From: Bacteroidales bacterium UBA4772
Lineage (GTDB): Bacteria > Bacteroidota > Bacteroidia > Bacteroidales > VadinHA17
DNA: 64,000 nt
NCBI GenBank assembly: GCA_002403305.1
Contig: DHHM01000006.1
Span: 11,971-75,970, forward strand
Direction: 5' to 3'
The position numbers were made by a program, and so were the translations under genes. Position 1 is the first letter of the stretch. Every line of letters begins with the position of its first letter. The notes beneath the pieces were generated by a model that worked only from the letters and a program-made list of their open reading frames with translations, did not search any database and was not told the origin of the DNA. Shown in pieces: positions 54,706-62,944 of the stretch.

Positions 54706-56179
54706 TCTCCTTTTCAGGTTTTATCCCGGTTAGGAATGCCCCTATCTTCCTGAAGAAGTTGACATAGGTCTCTGTATTCATGATAGCGGCGTCGGTAGTG
54801 GCTTTATAGGTAAGGAAGACTCCAATGGGCAGCAGGATGATTGTTGATGCCAGCATACCGAGGGGGACACCTATTATCAATTCCTTGGCAAACTTCTCGC
54901 CGGAGAGTGAAATGACATAGTAAAACACGAAAAATAGCACCGAGATGACTGCCGGTGTGCCCAGGCCGCCCTTCCTTATGATGGCACCCAGGGGAGCTCC
55001 GATAAAGAAGAAGACAAGGCAGGCCAGCGGAAGGGTGTATCGTTTATATCTCTCCGCCTCGTATTTTTTAAGATTCTTTACCTCCGCAAGCAGCGACTGG
55101 CTTTTCTCGGTAATAAAGGCTGAGCCTTCACGTGCGTAGTTCAGTGCCCTGTTTATTGATGTGCTCTTGTCAATGAAGGCCAGAGTATCAAAGACACTCC
55201 GGCAGTTGAAATCCTCCAGCTCCTTTGCTGCCGCAGTGTCGCCGTAGTGATAGTATCCTCCGGAAAAATAGTAAGAGGGAGTGAAGACCCTGGTCTTCCG
55301 GAACTCTTCATAGTAACTGTCTGATCTTGTTCTGTACCTGCCGGCGAGGGAGTCGATGTAGAAAGTGAGTTCAGTAGTGTTCAGCATCGCGTAGTTTGAC
55401 CGGTACAGGTCAATGCCTGATCTGTTCAGACCGAACCCTGTAAGTTCGATGATCATGGTCTGTTCGCTGAATCTGTCACGCCGGAACGGATATTTTCGCT
55501 TGTCCTGGGGAACATTCTTCTCCTCTATGTCCTTGTAGGAGTATCCGTTGAAGAGTGTCAGTATCAGTCCGCTTTCATCGGAGGTGACGGTCATGTATCC
55601 TGAGTCGGCGTGGATCACGCAGGTGTTACCTATGCCTTCGCGGTGGTCATAGATATAGATGCCGTCAAGCCTGTTGGTTTCGGGCTCCTTGTCGGTGATC
55701 TTGATGCTGAAGCCGTCGATGCCGTTGTAGAATGTGCCGGCCTGGATATCGAGCTCGGGCCTTTTACGGCGGATGTCGTAAAGCAGGGTGCGTGCCTTGC
55801 GGTTTGAAATCGGCAGGATATGGTCAGCAAAAAGGAATGACCCTATAGCCAGGAGAGCGGCGAAGATAAAGATCGGCCTCATGATTCGCTGCAGGGATAC
55901 GCCTGAGGATTTAAGGGCTGTCAGTTCAAGAAACTCACCGAGGTTGCCGAATGTCATCAGGGAGGCAAGGAGTATTGCCAGGGGGAGAGAGAGGGGGACG
56001 AATGTCAGGGAGAACTGGAAGAGCAGTTCGGCGAGCACATTGGGCTCGAGGCCCTTGCCTGCCAGCTCATCGACATACATCCAAAGGAACTGGAGGATAA
56101 ATATAATAAGCACAATGAAGAACGTCATGATCAACGGTCCGATGAACGATCTTATCATGAAGAGATCGATTTTCTTCAT
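54680..56179 (-). CDS. LptF/LptG family LPS export permease
   Basis: 499-residue inner-membrane component of the LptB2FG transporter that extracts lipopolysaccharide. N-terminal helices (MKKIDLFMIRSFIGPLIMTF, LPLAILLASLMTFGNLGE with the coupling helix ELTALKSSG), a periplasmic jellyroll domain longer than in E. coli, then C-terminal helices with FFIGAPLGAIIRKGGLG. It heads the glycosyltransferase group, which fits a surface glycolipid role. F and G cannot be told apart here. Confidence 0.88.
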   Translation of the reverse strand: MKKIDLFMIRSFIGPLIMTFFIVLIIFILQFLWMYVDELAGKGLEPNVLAELLFQFSLTFVPLSLPLAILLASLMTFGNLGEFLELTALKSSGVSLQRIMRPIFIFAALLAIGSFLFADHILPISNRKARTLLYDIRRKRPELDIQAGTFYNGIDGFSIKITDKEPETNRLDGIYIYDHREGIGNTCVIHADSGYMTVTSDESGLILTLFNGYSYKDIEEKNVPQDKRKYPFRRDRFSEQTMIIELTGFGLNRSGIDLYRSNYAMLNTTELTFYIDSLAGRYRTRSDSYYEEFRKTRVFTPSYYFSGGYYHYGDTAAAKELEDFNCRSVFDTLAFIDKSTSINRALNYAREGSAFITEKSQSLLAEVKNLKKYEAERYKRYTLPLACLVFFFIGAPLGAIIRKGGLGTPAVISVLFFVFYYVISLSGEKFAKELIIGVPLGMLASTIILLPIGVFLTYKATTDAAIMNTETYVNFFRKIGAFLTGIKPEKENENTGTVA

Positions 56180-56233
56180 TGTCCTTGTTGTGGTGCAAAC
56201 GTACGTTATTTTCGTGAGAGATGCAATTCTGCC

Positions 56234-56641
56234 TCACTCGGTGAGTCCGAGAACCTTCTTCAGGTAAGATATCTGGGTATCCCAGAGTTCTTTTGCGTCA
56301 TCCGTCTCCTCTTCGTCGGCGTGATCTGTTATCATGAGTGCGGTGTCACCCGTCAGCTCGTGGATCACAATCCTGAATTCGAAGAAGTTGGTCTGGCTGT
56401 CGGCGAAATCGAGCCATTCGAATCTCACGAGTTTGTTCTCTTTAACATATGATTGTCTCGCGCGGGCTTCGGTTTTGTCCCAGTAGAAGGTAAAGATATC
56501 TCCCTCAACGGTGACATTATCTGCGAACCACTCCGAGAGTCCTTCCGGTGTGCTGAGCCGGTCGAAGAGCACCCGGGTGGGTGTATTCAGCGTATATTCA
56601 AGTTCGTATCTGGTCCTCATTTCTTCAAGGTAGACTTTCAT
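56234..56641 (-). CDS. START-like/SRPBCC domain protein
   Basis: 135-residue single-domain protein of the AHSA1/START-like type: RYELEYTLNTPTRVLFDRLS, EGLSEWFADNV, GDIFTFYW and an amphipathic C-terminal helix (DAKELWDTQISYLKKVLGL). The fold binds hydrophobic ligands or partner proteins, but the ligand is unknown. A shorter start at the internal MRTRYELEY is possible. It lies 54 bases before the LptF/G gene and may share its transcript. Confidence 0.82.
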   Translation of the reverse strand: MKVYLEEMRTRYELEYTLNTPTRVLFDRLSTPEGLSEWFADNVTVEGDIFTFYWDKTEARARQSYVKENKLVRFEWLDFADSQTNFFEFRIVIHELTGDTALMITDHADEEETDDAKELWDTQISYLKKVLGLTE

Positions 56642-56699
56642 GCAATATAAAAATAATAGATGAAAAGAGAAAGCTAACCTGACAAAATGAAAAAATATT

Positions 56700-56707
56700 T
56701 ATATTTG
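56700..56707 (+). promoter_or_regulatory. -7 box of the tRNA-Met transcript
   Basis: TATATTTG, 86 bases before tRNA-Met. Between them are two hairpins: TTTGACAG-CGACC-CTGTCAAA (56717-56737) and CCCTCC...GGAGGG (56763-56788), probable leader structures or processing sites. Confidence 0.5.
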
Positions 56708-56793
56708 CACCCGCGTTTTGACAGCGACCCTGTCAAATCGTGAGTTCAATAAAATATTATTTCCCTCCTTCGCTAAAGCTACGGAGGGCAGAG

Positions 56794-56867
56794 GGCGAGA
56801 TAGCTCAGTTGGTTAGAGCGCATGATTCATAATCATGAGGTCGGGAGTTCAATTCTCCCTCTCGCTA
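56794..56867 (+). tRNA. tRNA-Met (anticodon CAT)
   Basis: 74-base cloverleaf. Acceptor GGCGAGA/TCTCGCT with discriminator A, D arm GCTC...GAGC, anticodon arm with loop TTCATAA (CAT), T arm GGGAG-TTCAATT-CTCCC. CCA is not encoded. The first acceptor pair is G-T. It resembles elongator Met tRNAs of Bacteroides. Ile2 with lysidine cannot be fully excluded. Its 3' end is repeated at 57043. Confidence 0.93.
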
Positions 56868-56873
56868 CACACA

Positions 56874-56907
56874 AAAGCCCAAGCACGAAGTGCGAAGGCT
56901 TTTTTGA
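56874..56907 (+). terminator. Terminator-like hairpin after tRNA-Met
   Basis: AAAAGCC pairs with GGCTTTT around an inner GCAC...GTGC stem, followed by a T run. It lies within the first 40 bases after the tRNA. Confidence 0.6.
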
Positions 56908-57012
56908 TTCATAACGGAGCTGAAAACTAAGTTTTCAAGCGACAGAATGAAGCAAAAAAGGCTGTGACAGCGCAAAGCGCTGCAGGGCTTTTCCTTGTAA
57001 GCACCCACCCAT

Positions 57013-57049
57013 GAGAATCACGGCCCGCCAGCAGCGGGCCGTAATTCTC
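57013..57049. repeat. 15-bp hairpin carrying the tRNA-derived repeat
   Basis: ACGGCCCGC (57020-57028) pairs perfectly with GCGGGCCGT (57034-57042), and after one mismatch GAGAAT (57013-57018) pairs with ATTCTC (57044-57049). The outer strand is the start of the copied tRNA-Met 3' end. Confidence 0.65.
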
Positions 57050-57069
57050 CCTCTCGATGCACAGAAAAT
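57043..57069 (+). repeat. Copy of the tRNA-Met 3' end, possible att remnant
   Basis: AATTCTCCCTCTCG, identical to tRNA-Met 56851-56864, followed by a partly matching CACA.AAAA tail; 23 of 27 positions agree. Such duplications mark integration of mobile elements at tRNA genes. Downstream lie a dyad TACATA-N6-TATGTA (57078-57095) and a tandem 11-base repeat of GTGCTAGGTT (57111-57131). Confidence 0.55.
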
Positions 57070-57154
57070 CAACCACTTACATAGACAAATATGTAGATGG
57101 TTTTTGTTTTGTGCTAGGTTTGTGCTAGGTCTTTATGAAAGTGTTGGCTGAATT

Positions 57155-57607
57155 CTATTTCTCTGATTTATTAAAGCTGAATGTCGCATCCTCTTTAATA
57201 ATCTCAGTTACATTGATTGTAGGGAGTACATACTTATTGAAACAGGTACCTTCTGTTTTTGCATGTAAAATCCCCCGTGAGGTTCCAACTGTTAACATTG
57301 CCAAATGACCTAAGAATCCTTTTGGAACCACAAGAGTATTAGTCTCAGAATTAAGCATCTCAACCCATGCAGAGTCTTTTATCTGGAAATGACAACTTGC
57401 TTCAACTATAAGAAATGGTTTGCTGTCTGAATCAAAAATAAAAGATGTAAACACGGCCACATATTTCTGGATATCGTCGGCTGCATATCTCAACGAAGTA
57501 TTTAGTCTGATTTTCCCTTTGTCATTAAAACCTTCCTCAATAATTGCAAATTGCTCAGTTGAGACTTTTTTGAGTGAGAATCCGATACTTTTGGTGGGCG
57601 TTTCCAT
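57155..57607 (-). CDS. SecB-like chaperone of a toxin-antitoxin-chaperone cassette
   Basis: 150-residue protein with the SecB pattern: an N-terminal beta strand region, EASCHFQIKD, then a helix with HLAMLTVGTSRGILHAKTEG and NKYVLPTINVTEI, which lines up with the SecB segment containing VSRG and LAPVNF. The length is right for SecB. SecB-like proteins encoded next to HigBA-type pairs, such as Rv1957 of Mycobacterium tuberculosis, protect the antitoxin. It starts 2 bases after the HTH gene, so it is the last cistron. Homology is judged by eye. If wrong, it is an unknown third component. Confidence 0.62.
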   Translation of the reverse strand: METPTKSIGFSLKKVSTEQFAIIEEGFNDKGKIRLNTSLRYAADDIQKYVAVFTSFIFDSDSKPFLIVEASCHFQIKDSAWVEMLNSETNTLVVPKGFLGHLAMLTVGTSRGILHAKTEGTCFNKYVLPTINVTEIIKEDATFSFNKSEK

Positions 57608-57609
57608 TG

Positions 57610-58059
57610 CTATGCCGCAAATTGTATTTCTTGTGGTTGATATTTGCTTTCAGATTTGTATTCTGTTTTTTTGGATCCGATTGATTTACTCTCAATCTTG
57701 GAAATTGAGAATGGTATTGTTGAAAAACTATCAAGAATTACCTGGCTGGATTCATAAGTTGGAACCGCAATCAAGGAAATTCCTAACGATCTTTCAATTT
57801 TACAGATTGTCTCTAGTGAAAGGTTTTCATAACCCTTAACAACTTTGTTGATATATTGAGGTGTCACTCCAATACTTTCTGCAAGCACCTTTTGAGTCAT
57901 TGATTGACTTCTCAGGGTGCTAAGTATTTTTATGGCAATCATAGCTGATTTGTTGAGCCAGTCTTTATTGACTTCATAATAATCAGCCTGAGCCATCCAA
58001 TCTGATGGTTCTCTGGAAATGTATTTATTGAGTTTCTCTTTATTTACTGTACTCTTCAT
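57610..58059 (-). CDS. XRE/HigA-like HTH antitoxin with extended C-terminal tail
   Basis: 149 residues. A helix-turn-helix of the XRE/HigA type occupies about 42-98 (MTQKVLAESIGVTPQYINKV, LSLETICKIERSLGISLIAV). The last 50 residues form a polar, serine/lysine-rich tail (SKIESKSIGSKKTEYKSESK) ending IQFAA. In chaperone-addicted antitoxins such a tail is the site recognised by the SecB-like partner. It lies 4 bases after the toxin gene and 2 before the chaperone. It probably represses the operon. Base composition is more AT-rich than the region left of the tRNA. Confidence 0.72.
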   Translation of the reverse strand: MKSTVNKEKLNKYISREPSDWMAQADYYEVNKDWLNKSAMIAIKILSTLRSQSMTQKVLAESIGVTPQYINKVVKGYENLSLETICKIERSLGISLIAVPTYESSQVILDSFSTIPFSISKIESKSIGSKKTEYKSESKYQPQEIQFAA

Positions 58060-58063
58060 AGTC

Positions 58064-58624
58064 TTATAATTCTAATAGTTCAATAACACCATCTTCATCA
58101 ACAATTCCTTCATCAATTATAAATCTCTTACAGACGTCGAGTTTCCTTAATTCCTCCTTTGTATGTTCTCTTTCAACCATATTATCAGTAAGTTTTATTG
58201 CCCCTCCTGTAATAATATATTTGTCCTCACCGAATTTAAGAGCATAAATCCTTAGCCATGTTTTGTTTTTTAAGCCATAAGCTTTCTTTTTTTCCAAGAA
58301 AGGTATTGCCGCCTGATTCTTTTTAAGTGGTTGAAATAATCTCAATAATAGAACAAGTCTTTCTGATGGAGCTTTTTTTGATATCCTCCTAAGGTGTTGT
58401 CGGAATTTAATAGCTTCATTTCTTGTTTCGATTATTGCCTGTTCAACTGAGATTCCCTCCCAAAAGGGCCTTTTCAAGTCTATCTCATGGGTTGTAAAGA
58501 ATGTATCAAGATATTCAATGTCAGTCCAATTTCTGAAAATCGTATCGAACTCACTAAATGTTTCATGATCTCCTTTGACAGATAATAAACATTCTTCATC
58601 GCCAAATATAGAAACAAATTTCAT
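58064..58624 (-). CDS. Putative toxin of the cassette, unknown/HigB-like family
   Basis: 186 residues. The N-terminal half (about 1-110) is acidic and helical (FSEFDTIFRNWTDIEYLDTF). The C-terminal half has KTWLRIYALKFGEDKYIITG, then GAIKLTDNM and REHTKEELRKLDVCKRF. The strand-strand-helix order, with a LRIYAL strand, an ITGGAIKLT strand and a conserved-looking REHT, is reminiscent of RelE/HigB-type toxins, but it is about twice their length. The first position in a tight three-gene operon before an HTH gene supports a toxin role. No catalytic residue can be named with certainty. Confidence 0.55.
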   Translation of the reverse strand: MKFVSIFGDEECLLSVKGDHETFSEFDTIFRNWTDIEYLDTFFTTHEIDLKRPFWEGISVEQAIIETRNEAIKFRQHLRRISKKAPSERLVLLLRLFQPLKKNQAAIPFLEKKKAYGLKNKTWLRIYALKFGEDKYIITGGAIKLTDNMVEREHTKEELRKLDVCKRFIIDEGIVDEDGVIELLEL

Positions 58625-58994
58625 TAAATCAACCTATAAGTTTATTTTTTAATAAAATTTTAACAATTGCAGTTGACTAATCTCTGAATCTGAAGGATAA
58701 AATTACCCATTATTCTTAAGCACAGGACTTTTTCGTATAGTTGTTTTCAACAAGTCTTGTGTCATAAATTGTTTAAAATTTTACTTCTCATCATTAAGAG
58801 GGGACTGAACGCTTCCCTTAATTAGTGCCTGTAAGAAAACTTGCAATTAATTGTCATACAATGGATTAATGTTGATAACTTGTTTGAATATAGCCAGATA
58901 TTCTCTTGCTAATATTGTTGAAATTACAGATATTCAGGGTATTAAACAAACGAGATTCACCTATTTTGGTTATGCCATCAAACAAGATTCAAAA
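58625..58994. other. AT-rich gap before the IS fragment
   Basis: Holds the upstream region of the toxin cassette (minus strand) and probably the left end of the IS whose transposase follows. A dyad-like GTTGTTTTCAACAAG segment lies near 58740-58755. No clear promoter box or gene was found. Confidence 0.4.
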
Positions 58995-59497
58995 ATGAGA
59001 CAGAGATTCGAACAACAAATGACATTGGGCACCATTCCAATCGGTGAGACAAAGATCACGACGAAGAAGCGAAGTGGTAAACTGCCGGATTTATGTGCAG
59101 CATTGAAAGAGATCTTCATTACCCCTGAATGGAATGAAAGATTGTTTGCGATTCTGGAATCCAGGGTTATGTTTGGCAAGAAGAGAACTGGTCGACCTGG
59201 CATGGATCTGTGGCAGGTCTTTGTGTTGGCCCAGGCACGGTTGCTCCTGAATACCAGCTATGAGGATCTTCATCACATTGCTAATAATGATCATCTGATC
59301 CGTCAGATCATGGGTGTAGAGAAGGGATTTGGGTATGAGAGGCATGAGTTCAGGTACCAGAACATCATCGACAATGTATCACTATTGGATGATGAGACCG
59401 TACGGGAGTTGAACCAGGTGATACTGGAGTTCGGTCATGAGGTGTTTAAAAAAAAAAGAGGAGGCAGCCTTGCGCTTAAAGACCGATAGTTTTGTAG
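58995..59497 (+). pseudogene. ISNCY-type transposase fragment, frameshifted and cut by the RIT element
   Basis: From ATG 58995 the protein begins MRQRFEQQMTLGTIPIGETK and shows the helical N-terminal domain (GRPGMDLWQVFVLAQARLLL, YEDLHHIANND) of transposases found in Bacteroidota ISNCY-type elements. At a run of ten A residues (59448-59457) the frame slips. Reading the other frame gives EEAALRLKTDSFVV, the expected continuation, up to the element boundary at 59498. It is therefore inactivated twice, or once used frameshifting. The remainder of the gene is absent from the window. Confidence 0.7.
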
Positions 59498-59525
59498 TTT
59501 ATCACAACTTTTCAGTTATCGAAAC
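59498..59525 (+). repeat. Left terminal inverted repeat of the RIT element
   Basis: Begins TTTATCACAACTTTTCAG and continues TTATCGAAAC; differs from the right copy at one base (C instead of T in the ATCA-AACT region). Confidence 0.85.
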
Positions 59526-59621
59526 CATTGCCCATAGTCCTCTGAACTACTGCATTGTGGCGTAAAAAAAGTTTTGATAATATTATCGAACTTTGTGTCC
59601 AAACCAAAAATAAATTGTATT

Positions 59622-60851
59622 ATGGACACAACACATCTACAATCAACAAAACACTTGCTGCTCGACTATCTGATCGAGAAGGGGTACAAAGATGACGCGC
59701 TTTGGATGACTCGCGAGTGCCTTACACTTGCCATTGAAGAGGGGTATAAGCCGGAAATCCGTTCTTATGAAGACTTCTATGGTTATGCTGCGCAGCAGTT
59801 AGGTTATCAGCCTGGGGAACCTCGTTACAAAAAGCTCAAATCCTTTATTGGACTCCTCTGGAACTTCGACATTAATGGAAAATACCCTAAGGGCGTCGCT
59901 GCCGGGTTCATGGCGGGTCCATCGAAATATGAACTACTAAGTAATAAGTTCAAGGAGATCATTGACAACCATTCTGTTATGCGAAGAGCTGAAGGGAAAG
60001 CGAACAAAACCATTTACACCGAATATCGTGCAGGGCTGAACTTCTTTCTCTTTATGCAAGACTGTGGGGCAAATGCGTTGACCGATATTGAGGCCAGAAT
60101 GATATACGGGTTCTTTCATGATGGCAACGAGGTTATCCGTAGAGGTTCATATTGCCATCTCGTAAAGATGGTTCTGGGGACCGTCGTTGACAAACATAGG
60201 GAGCATGCTACGAGAATCATACGCCTCCTCCCAAAAATCAGGGAGCCAAGAAAACTGTTTGATTATCTGCTGCCGGAGGAATCCCGCAAAGTCTATGATT
60301 GTCTCAAAAATGAGCAGTCCAGTTTGAGCCACATGGAACGTGCAATGGGATGGATATTGTACTTTGTGGGACTGCGAGGCACCGATATCGCCAGTATGAG
60401 TATGCAGAACATTGATTGGAAGCATGAGAGGATCCATTTGGTGCAATCCAAAACCGGCGTTCCACTGAATCTTCCTTTGAATGCGGCGATGGGCAACTCC
60501 CTTTTCGATTACATCACAGTTGAGCGTCCCTCTGTTGATAGCGAAAAAATCTTTCTTCACGCAACTCGTCCACATACTGATTTCCAGGAAATTGGATCCA
60601 TCATAAACAAGGTATTCGATGCCGCAGGTGTTCGAACCCAAGGCAGGGCACGAGGCGTCAGGGTAATGCGTCATCATCTCGTCACAAGCCTTCTTGCCAA
60701 AGGAACAGATTGCGCCACCGTATCGAGCATAGTTGGGCATAAGCATGAAGAATCCTTGCATCCCTATGTTGACACGGACATTGAACATCTCAAGGCCTGT
60801 GCAATAAACATCGAGCGATATCCTGTTGATAATAGAGTGTTTGCGATATGA
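59622..60851 (+). CDS. ritA: Tyrosine recombinase, first of trio (RitA)
   Basis: 409 residues from ATG 59622. N-terminal SAM-like core-binding domain; catalytic domain with box I arginine in VGLRGTDIASM, box II RVMRHHLVTSLL in which the usual histidine of HxxR is arginine, GH in IVGHKHEES and the nucleophile tyrosine in HPYVDTD. The stop overlaps the next ATG by 4 bases (ATGA). Trio members probably act together; this one has the least canonical box II. Confidence 0.85.
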   Translation: MDTTHLQSTKHLLLDYLIEKGYKDDALWMTRECLTLAIEEGYKPEIRSYEDFYGYAAQQLGYQPGEPRYKKLKSFIGLLWNFDINGKYPKGVAAGFMAGPSKYELLSNKFKEIIDNHSVMRRAEGKANKTIYTEYRAGLNFFLFMQDCGANALTDIEARMIYGFFHDGNEVIRRGSYCHLVKMVLGTVVDKHREHATRIIRLLPKIREPRKLFDYLLPEESRKVYDCLKNEQSSLSHMERAMGWILYFVGLRGTDIASMSMQNIDWKHERIHLVQSKTGVPLNLPLNAAMGNSLFDYITVERPSVDSEKIFLHATRPHTDFQEIGSIINKVFDAAGVRTQGRARGVRVMRHHLVTSLLAKGTDCATVSSIVGHKHEESLHPYVDTDIEHLKACAINIERYPVDNRVFAI

Positions 60852-61828
60852 TACGAAGGCCTTATCTATCCGGACTTGCTCCGCTAATGAACGAGTTCGT
60901 GCTAAGTCGCAAAGCCGCTGATGCCTGGAGCATAACTTATAGCGACAATCTCCATAACTTCGACAAATATTGCTTCGATAACTTTCCAAAACAATCGGAG
61001 CTCGTAGAGGGGATGCTTATATGGTGTAATCCACGTGATAGCGAAAATGGGAACTCATGCCGAGTGAGAACAACTTGCGTCTGGAACTTCGTTGATTACC
61101 TCCGTGAACTGGGCAGGACTACTATCCGATCCAAACGCCAAAAATATGTCAAGGATCTGTCCTTTGCTCCCCATCTTTTCACGGATGAAGAACTTGATCA
61201 GTTCTTTGTAGAGTGCGATCGAGTATGTCTCGCCAAACGTGAACGGAATAAGACTCTCAGTGCGAGGCTTAGCGCTCTGGAGATACCTGTCTTCTTTCGC
61301 CTGCTGCGGAGTTCTGGGTTGCGTACGTGTGAAGCCAGATGGCTGAATATCTCTGACATAGACTTCACTACGGGTGTAGTGTCGGTTCGTAAATCAAAAG
61401 GTGGTGGGCAACATCGTATCGTTTTGCACCAAAGCATGTTCGGGCTCCTGAACAGGTATATAGAATCTCTGTCCAAGTTGATGCCAGAATCCGTCTTGCT
61501 CTTTCCCGATGCAAAAGGTCATCCACATTATCCAAGGTGGGAGTCCTACAACTTCAGAGATATCTGGTACCGTGTGAGTAGTGAACCGGCCAGGGCATAT
61601 GACTTTCGTCACCTGTATGCCACCCAAAACATCGAAGCAATGGAAGGTGTCGGATGTGAGATGAATGGGCAGTTGATGTTCCTGGCGCGTTCGATGGGGC
61701 ACAGTTCTCCAGCTATGACTTGTGCATACTTCCATTATATCCCCGTCCTGCATGACAAGGTAGAGAGATGTAGCGGAGACTCCTTCAGAAATCTTCTTCA
61801 AAATCAATCGTGCCATGGGGAAGACTAA
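60848..61828 (+). CDS. ritB: Tyrosine recombinase, second of trio (RitB)
   Basis: 326 residues. Box I arginine in SSGLRTCEARWLN, box II AYDFRHLYATQN with tyrosine in place of the usual histidine, MGHSSPAMTCAYFHY with the GH and the nucleophile tyrosine region. The start overlaps ritA and the end overlaps ritC by 14 bases, as expected for an RIT operon. It is transcribed with its neighbours from a promoter inside the left end. Confidence 0.85.
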   Translation: MIRRPYLSGLAPLMNEFVLSRKAADAWSITYSDNLHNFDKYCFDNFPKQSELVEGMLIWCNPRDSENGNSCRVRTTCVWNFVDYLRELGRTTIRSKRQKYVKDLSFAPHLFTDEELDQFFVECDRVCLAKRERNKTLSARLSALEIPVFFRLLRSSGLRTCEARWLNISDIDFTTGVVSVRKSKGGGQHRIVLHQSMFGLLNRYIESLSKLMPESVLLFPDAKGHPHYPRWESYNFRDIWYRVSSEPARAYDFRHLYATQNIEAMEGVGCEMNGQLMFLARSMGHSSPAMTCAYFHYIPVLHDKVERCSGDSFRNLLQNQSCHGED

Positions 61829-62882
61829 GAAAAGAGATGCGGCACTACAAGAGTCATTGAGATTGAGTGCTTTGGTTCACAAGTGGACCTGTTCATACCT
61901 GCCTTCTGTTGGGGCTCAGAGTCCTCATACTGTAAGAACTTATCGGTCATCATTGGGAATGTTCTCCGGGTTCTTAAGCCAATACAAAGGCCTTACTCCG
62001 TTCAACTTGAATACTGATTGCTTCTCTGCAAACGTCTTGAACGAGTGGGTCGTCTGGATGAAAACATCCGCAGGGGCATCTTCTTCGACGTGCAACAACA
62101 GGATGGCGGCCATAAAGAGTCTGCTCTTGTTCATGGGAGGTGAAGATATGGGGCTGGCATATCTTTATGATGCTGCGAAGAAGCACATAAAGCCCATCCA
62201 TGAGCCGCAGCGGGAGGTTAATAGCATCAGCAAGGAAGCAATAAAGGCTCTTTTCCAAGAACCTGACCTGAATAGCCGTGTCGGCCGCCGGGACTACGCA
62301 TTCCTGCTGTTGACATACGGAACCGGGATGCGCCTGGATGAGGTCCTTTCCTTGAAAATCAAAGACTTGACCATGGTCAAAGGGAAAGGGGCAGTTCACG
62401 TCCTTGGCAAGGGCAACAAACTGAGAACAATCCCTCTTCTGGATAACCTGGTTGACTGTCTTTGCTCGTATATGAATGAGTTCCATGGTCGTACGCCTAA
62501 AGCAAATGATCTTGTGTTCTACTCTCCGTGCCATAGTATGCGTGCTAAACTGACGCAACCAGCGATGTCAAAGCGACTGAAATTGTATGCCGAAAGAGCT
62601 CACTTTAAATGTAGCGAGGTTCCTTTGGATATGCACGCCCACGTCCTGAGGCACTCCCGCGCTACTCATTGGAGGGAAGAGGGGCTCAATCTTGTTGAAA
62701 TCATGGAGCTTCTTGGACATAGCAGCTACCAATCTACGTTAATCTATCAGACAGTGACTGACCAGCAAAAGCGGGAGGCCATTGAGAAGATGGCTGACAA
62801 AGAGGTAAACAACCTGCCCAAGAAATGGCTGCTCCCTGAAAACACAAGTTTAGCCGAAGCCTTTGGAATATACACGAAATGA
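61815..62882 (+). CDS. ritC: Tyrosine recombinase, third of trio (RitC)
   Basis: 355 residues with the most canonical catalytic set: Arg in GTGMRLDEVLSL, HVLRHSRATHW (HxxR intact), LGHSSYQSTLIYQTV with GH and nucleophile tyrosine. An N-terminal SAM-like domain contains SPHTVRTYRSSLGMFSGFL. It ends 62 bases before the right inverted repeat. It is probably the main catalytic partner of the trio, though that is inference from the intact motif set. Confidence 0.88.
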   Translation: MGKTKKRDAALQESLRLSALVHKWTCSYLPSVGAQSPHTVRTYRSSLGMFSGFLSQYKGLTPFNLNTDCFSANVLNEWVVWMKTSAGASSSTCNNRMAAIKSLLLFMGGEDMGLAYLYDAAKKHIKPIHEPQREVNSISKEAIKALFQEPDLNSRVGRRDYAFLLLTYGTGMRLDEVLSLKIKDLTMVKGKGAVHVLGKGNKLRTIPLLDNLVDCLCSYMNEFHGRTPKANDLVFYSPCHSMRAKLTQPAMSKRLKLYAERAHFKCSEVPLDMHAHVLRHSRATHWREEGLNLVEIMELLGHSSYQSTLIYQTVTDQQKREAIEKMADKEVNNLPKKWLLPENTSLAEAFGIYTK

Positions 62883-62944
62883 CCTTATTGTTATCCAAAC
62901 TTCCTGGGCGGAAGTGCCTGAATATAAACCCTATTGGATGAGAA

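Noticed and set aside
57420..57839. Plus-strand frame (139 codons) across the chaperone and antitoxin genes
   Set aside because: No start signal and no family; both minus-strand genes have strong family patterns and are coupled to each other.
60147..60989. 280-codon minus-strand frame across ritA and ritB
   Set aside because: It runs opposite to well-defined recombinases and shows no domain; it is a coincidental frame.
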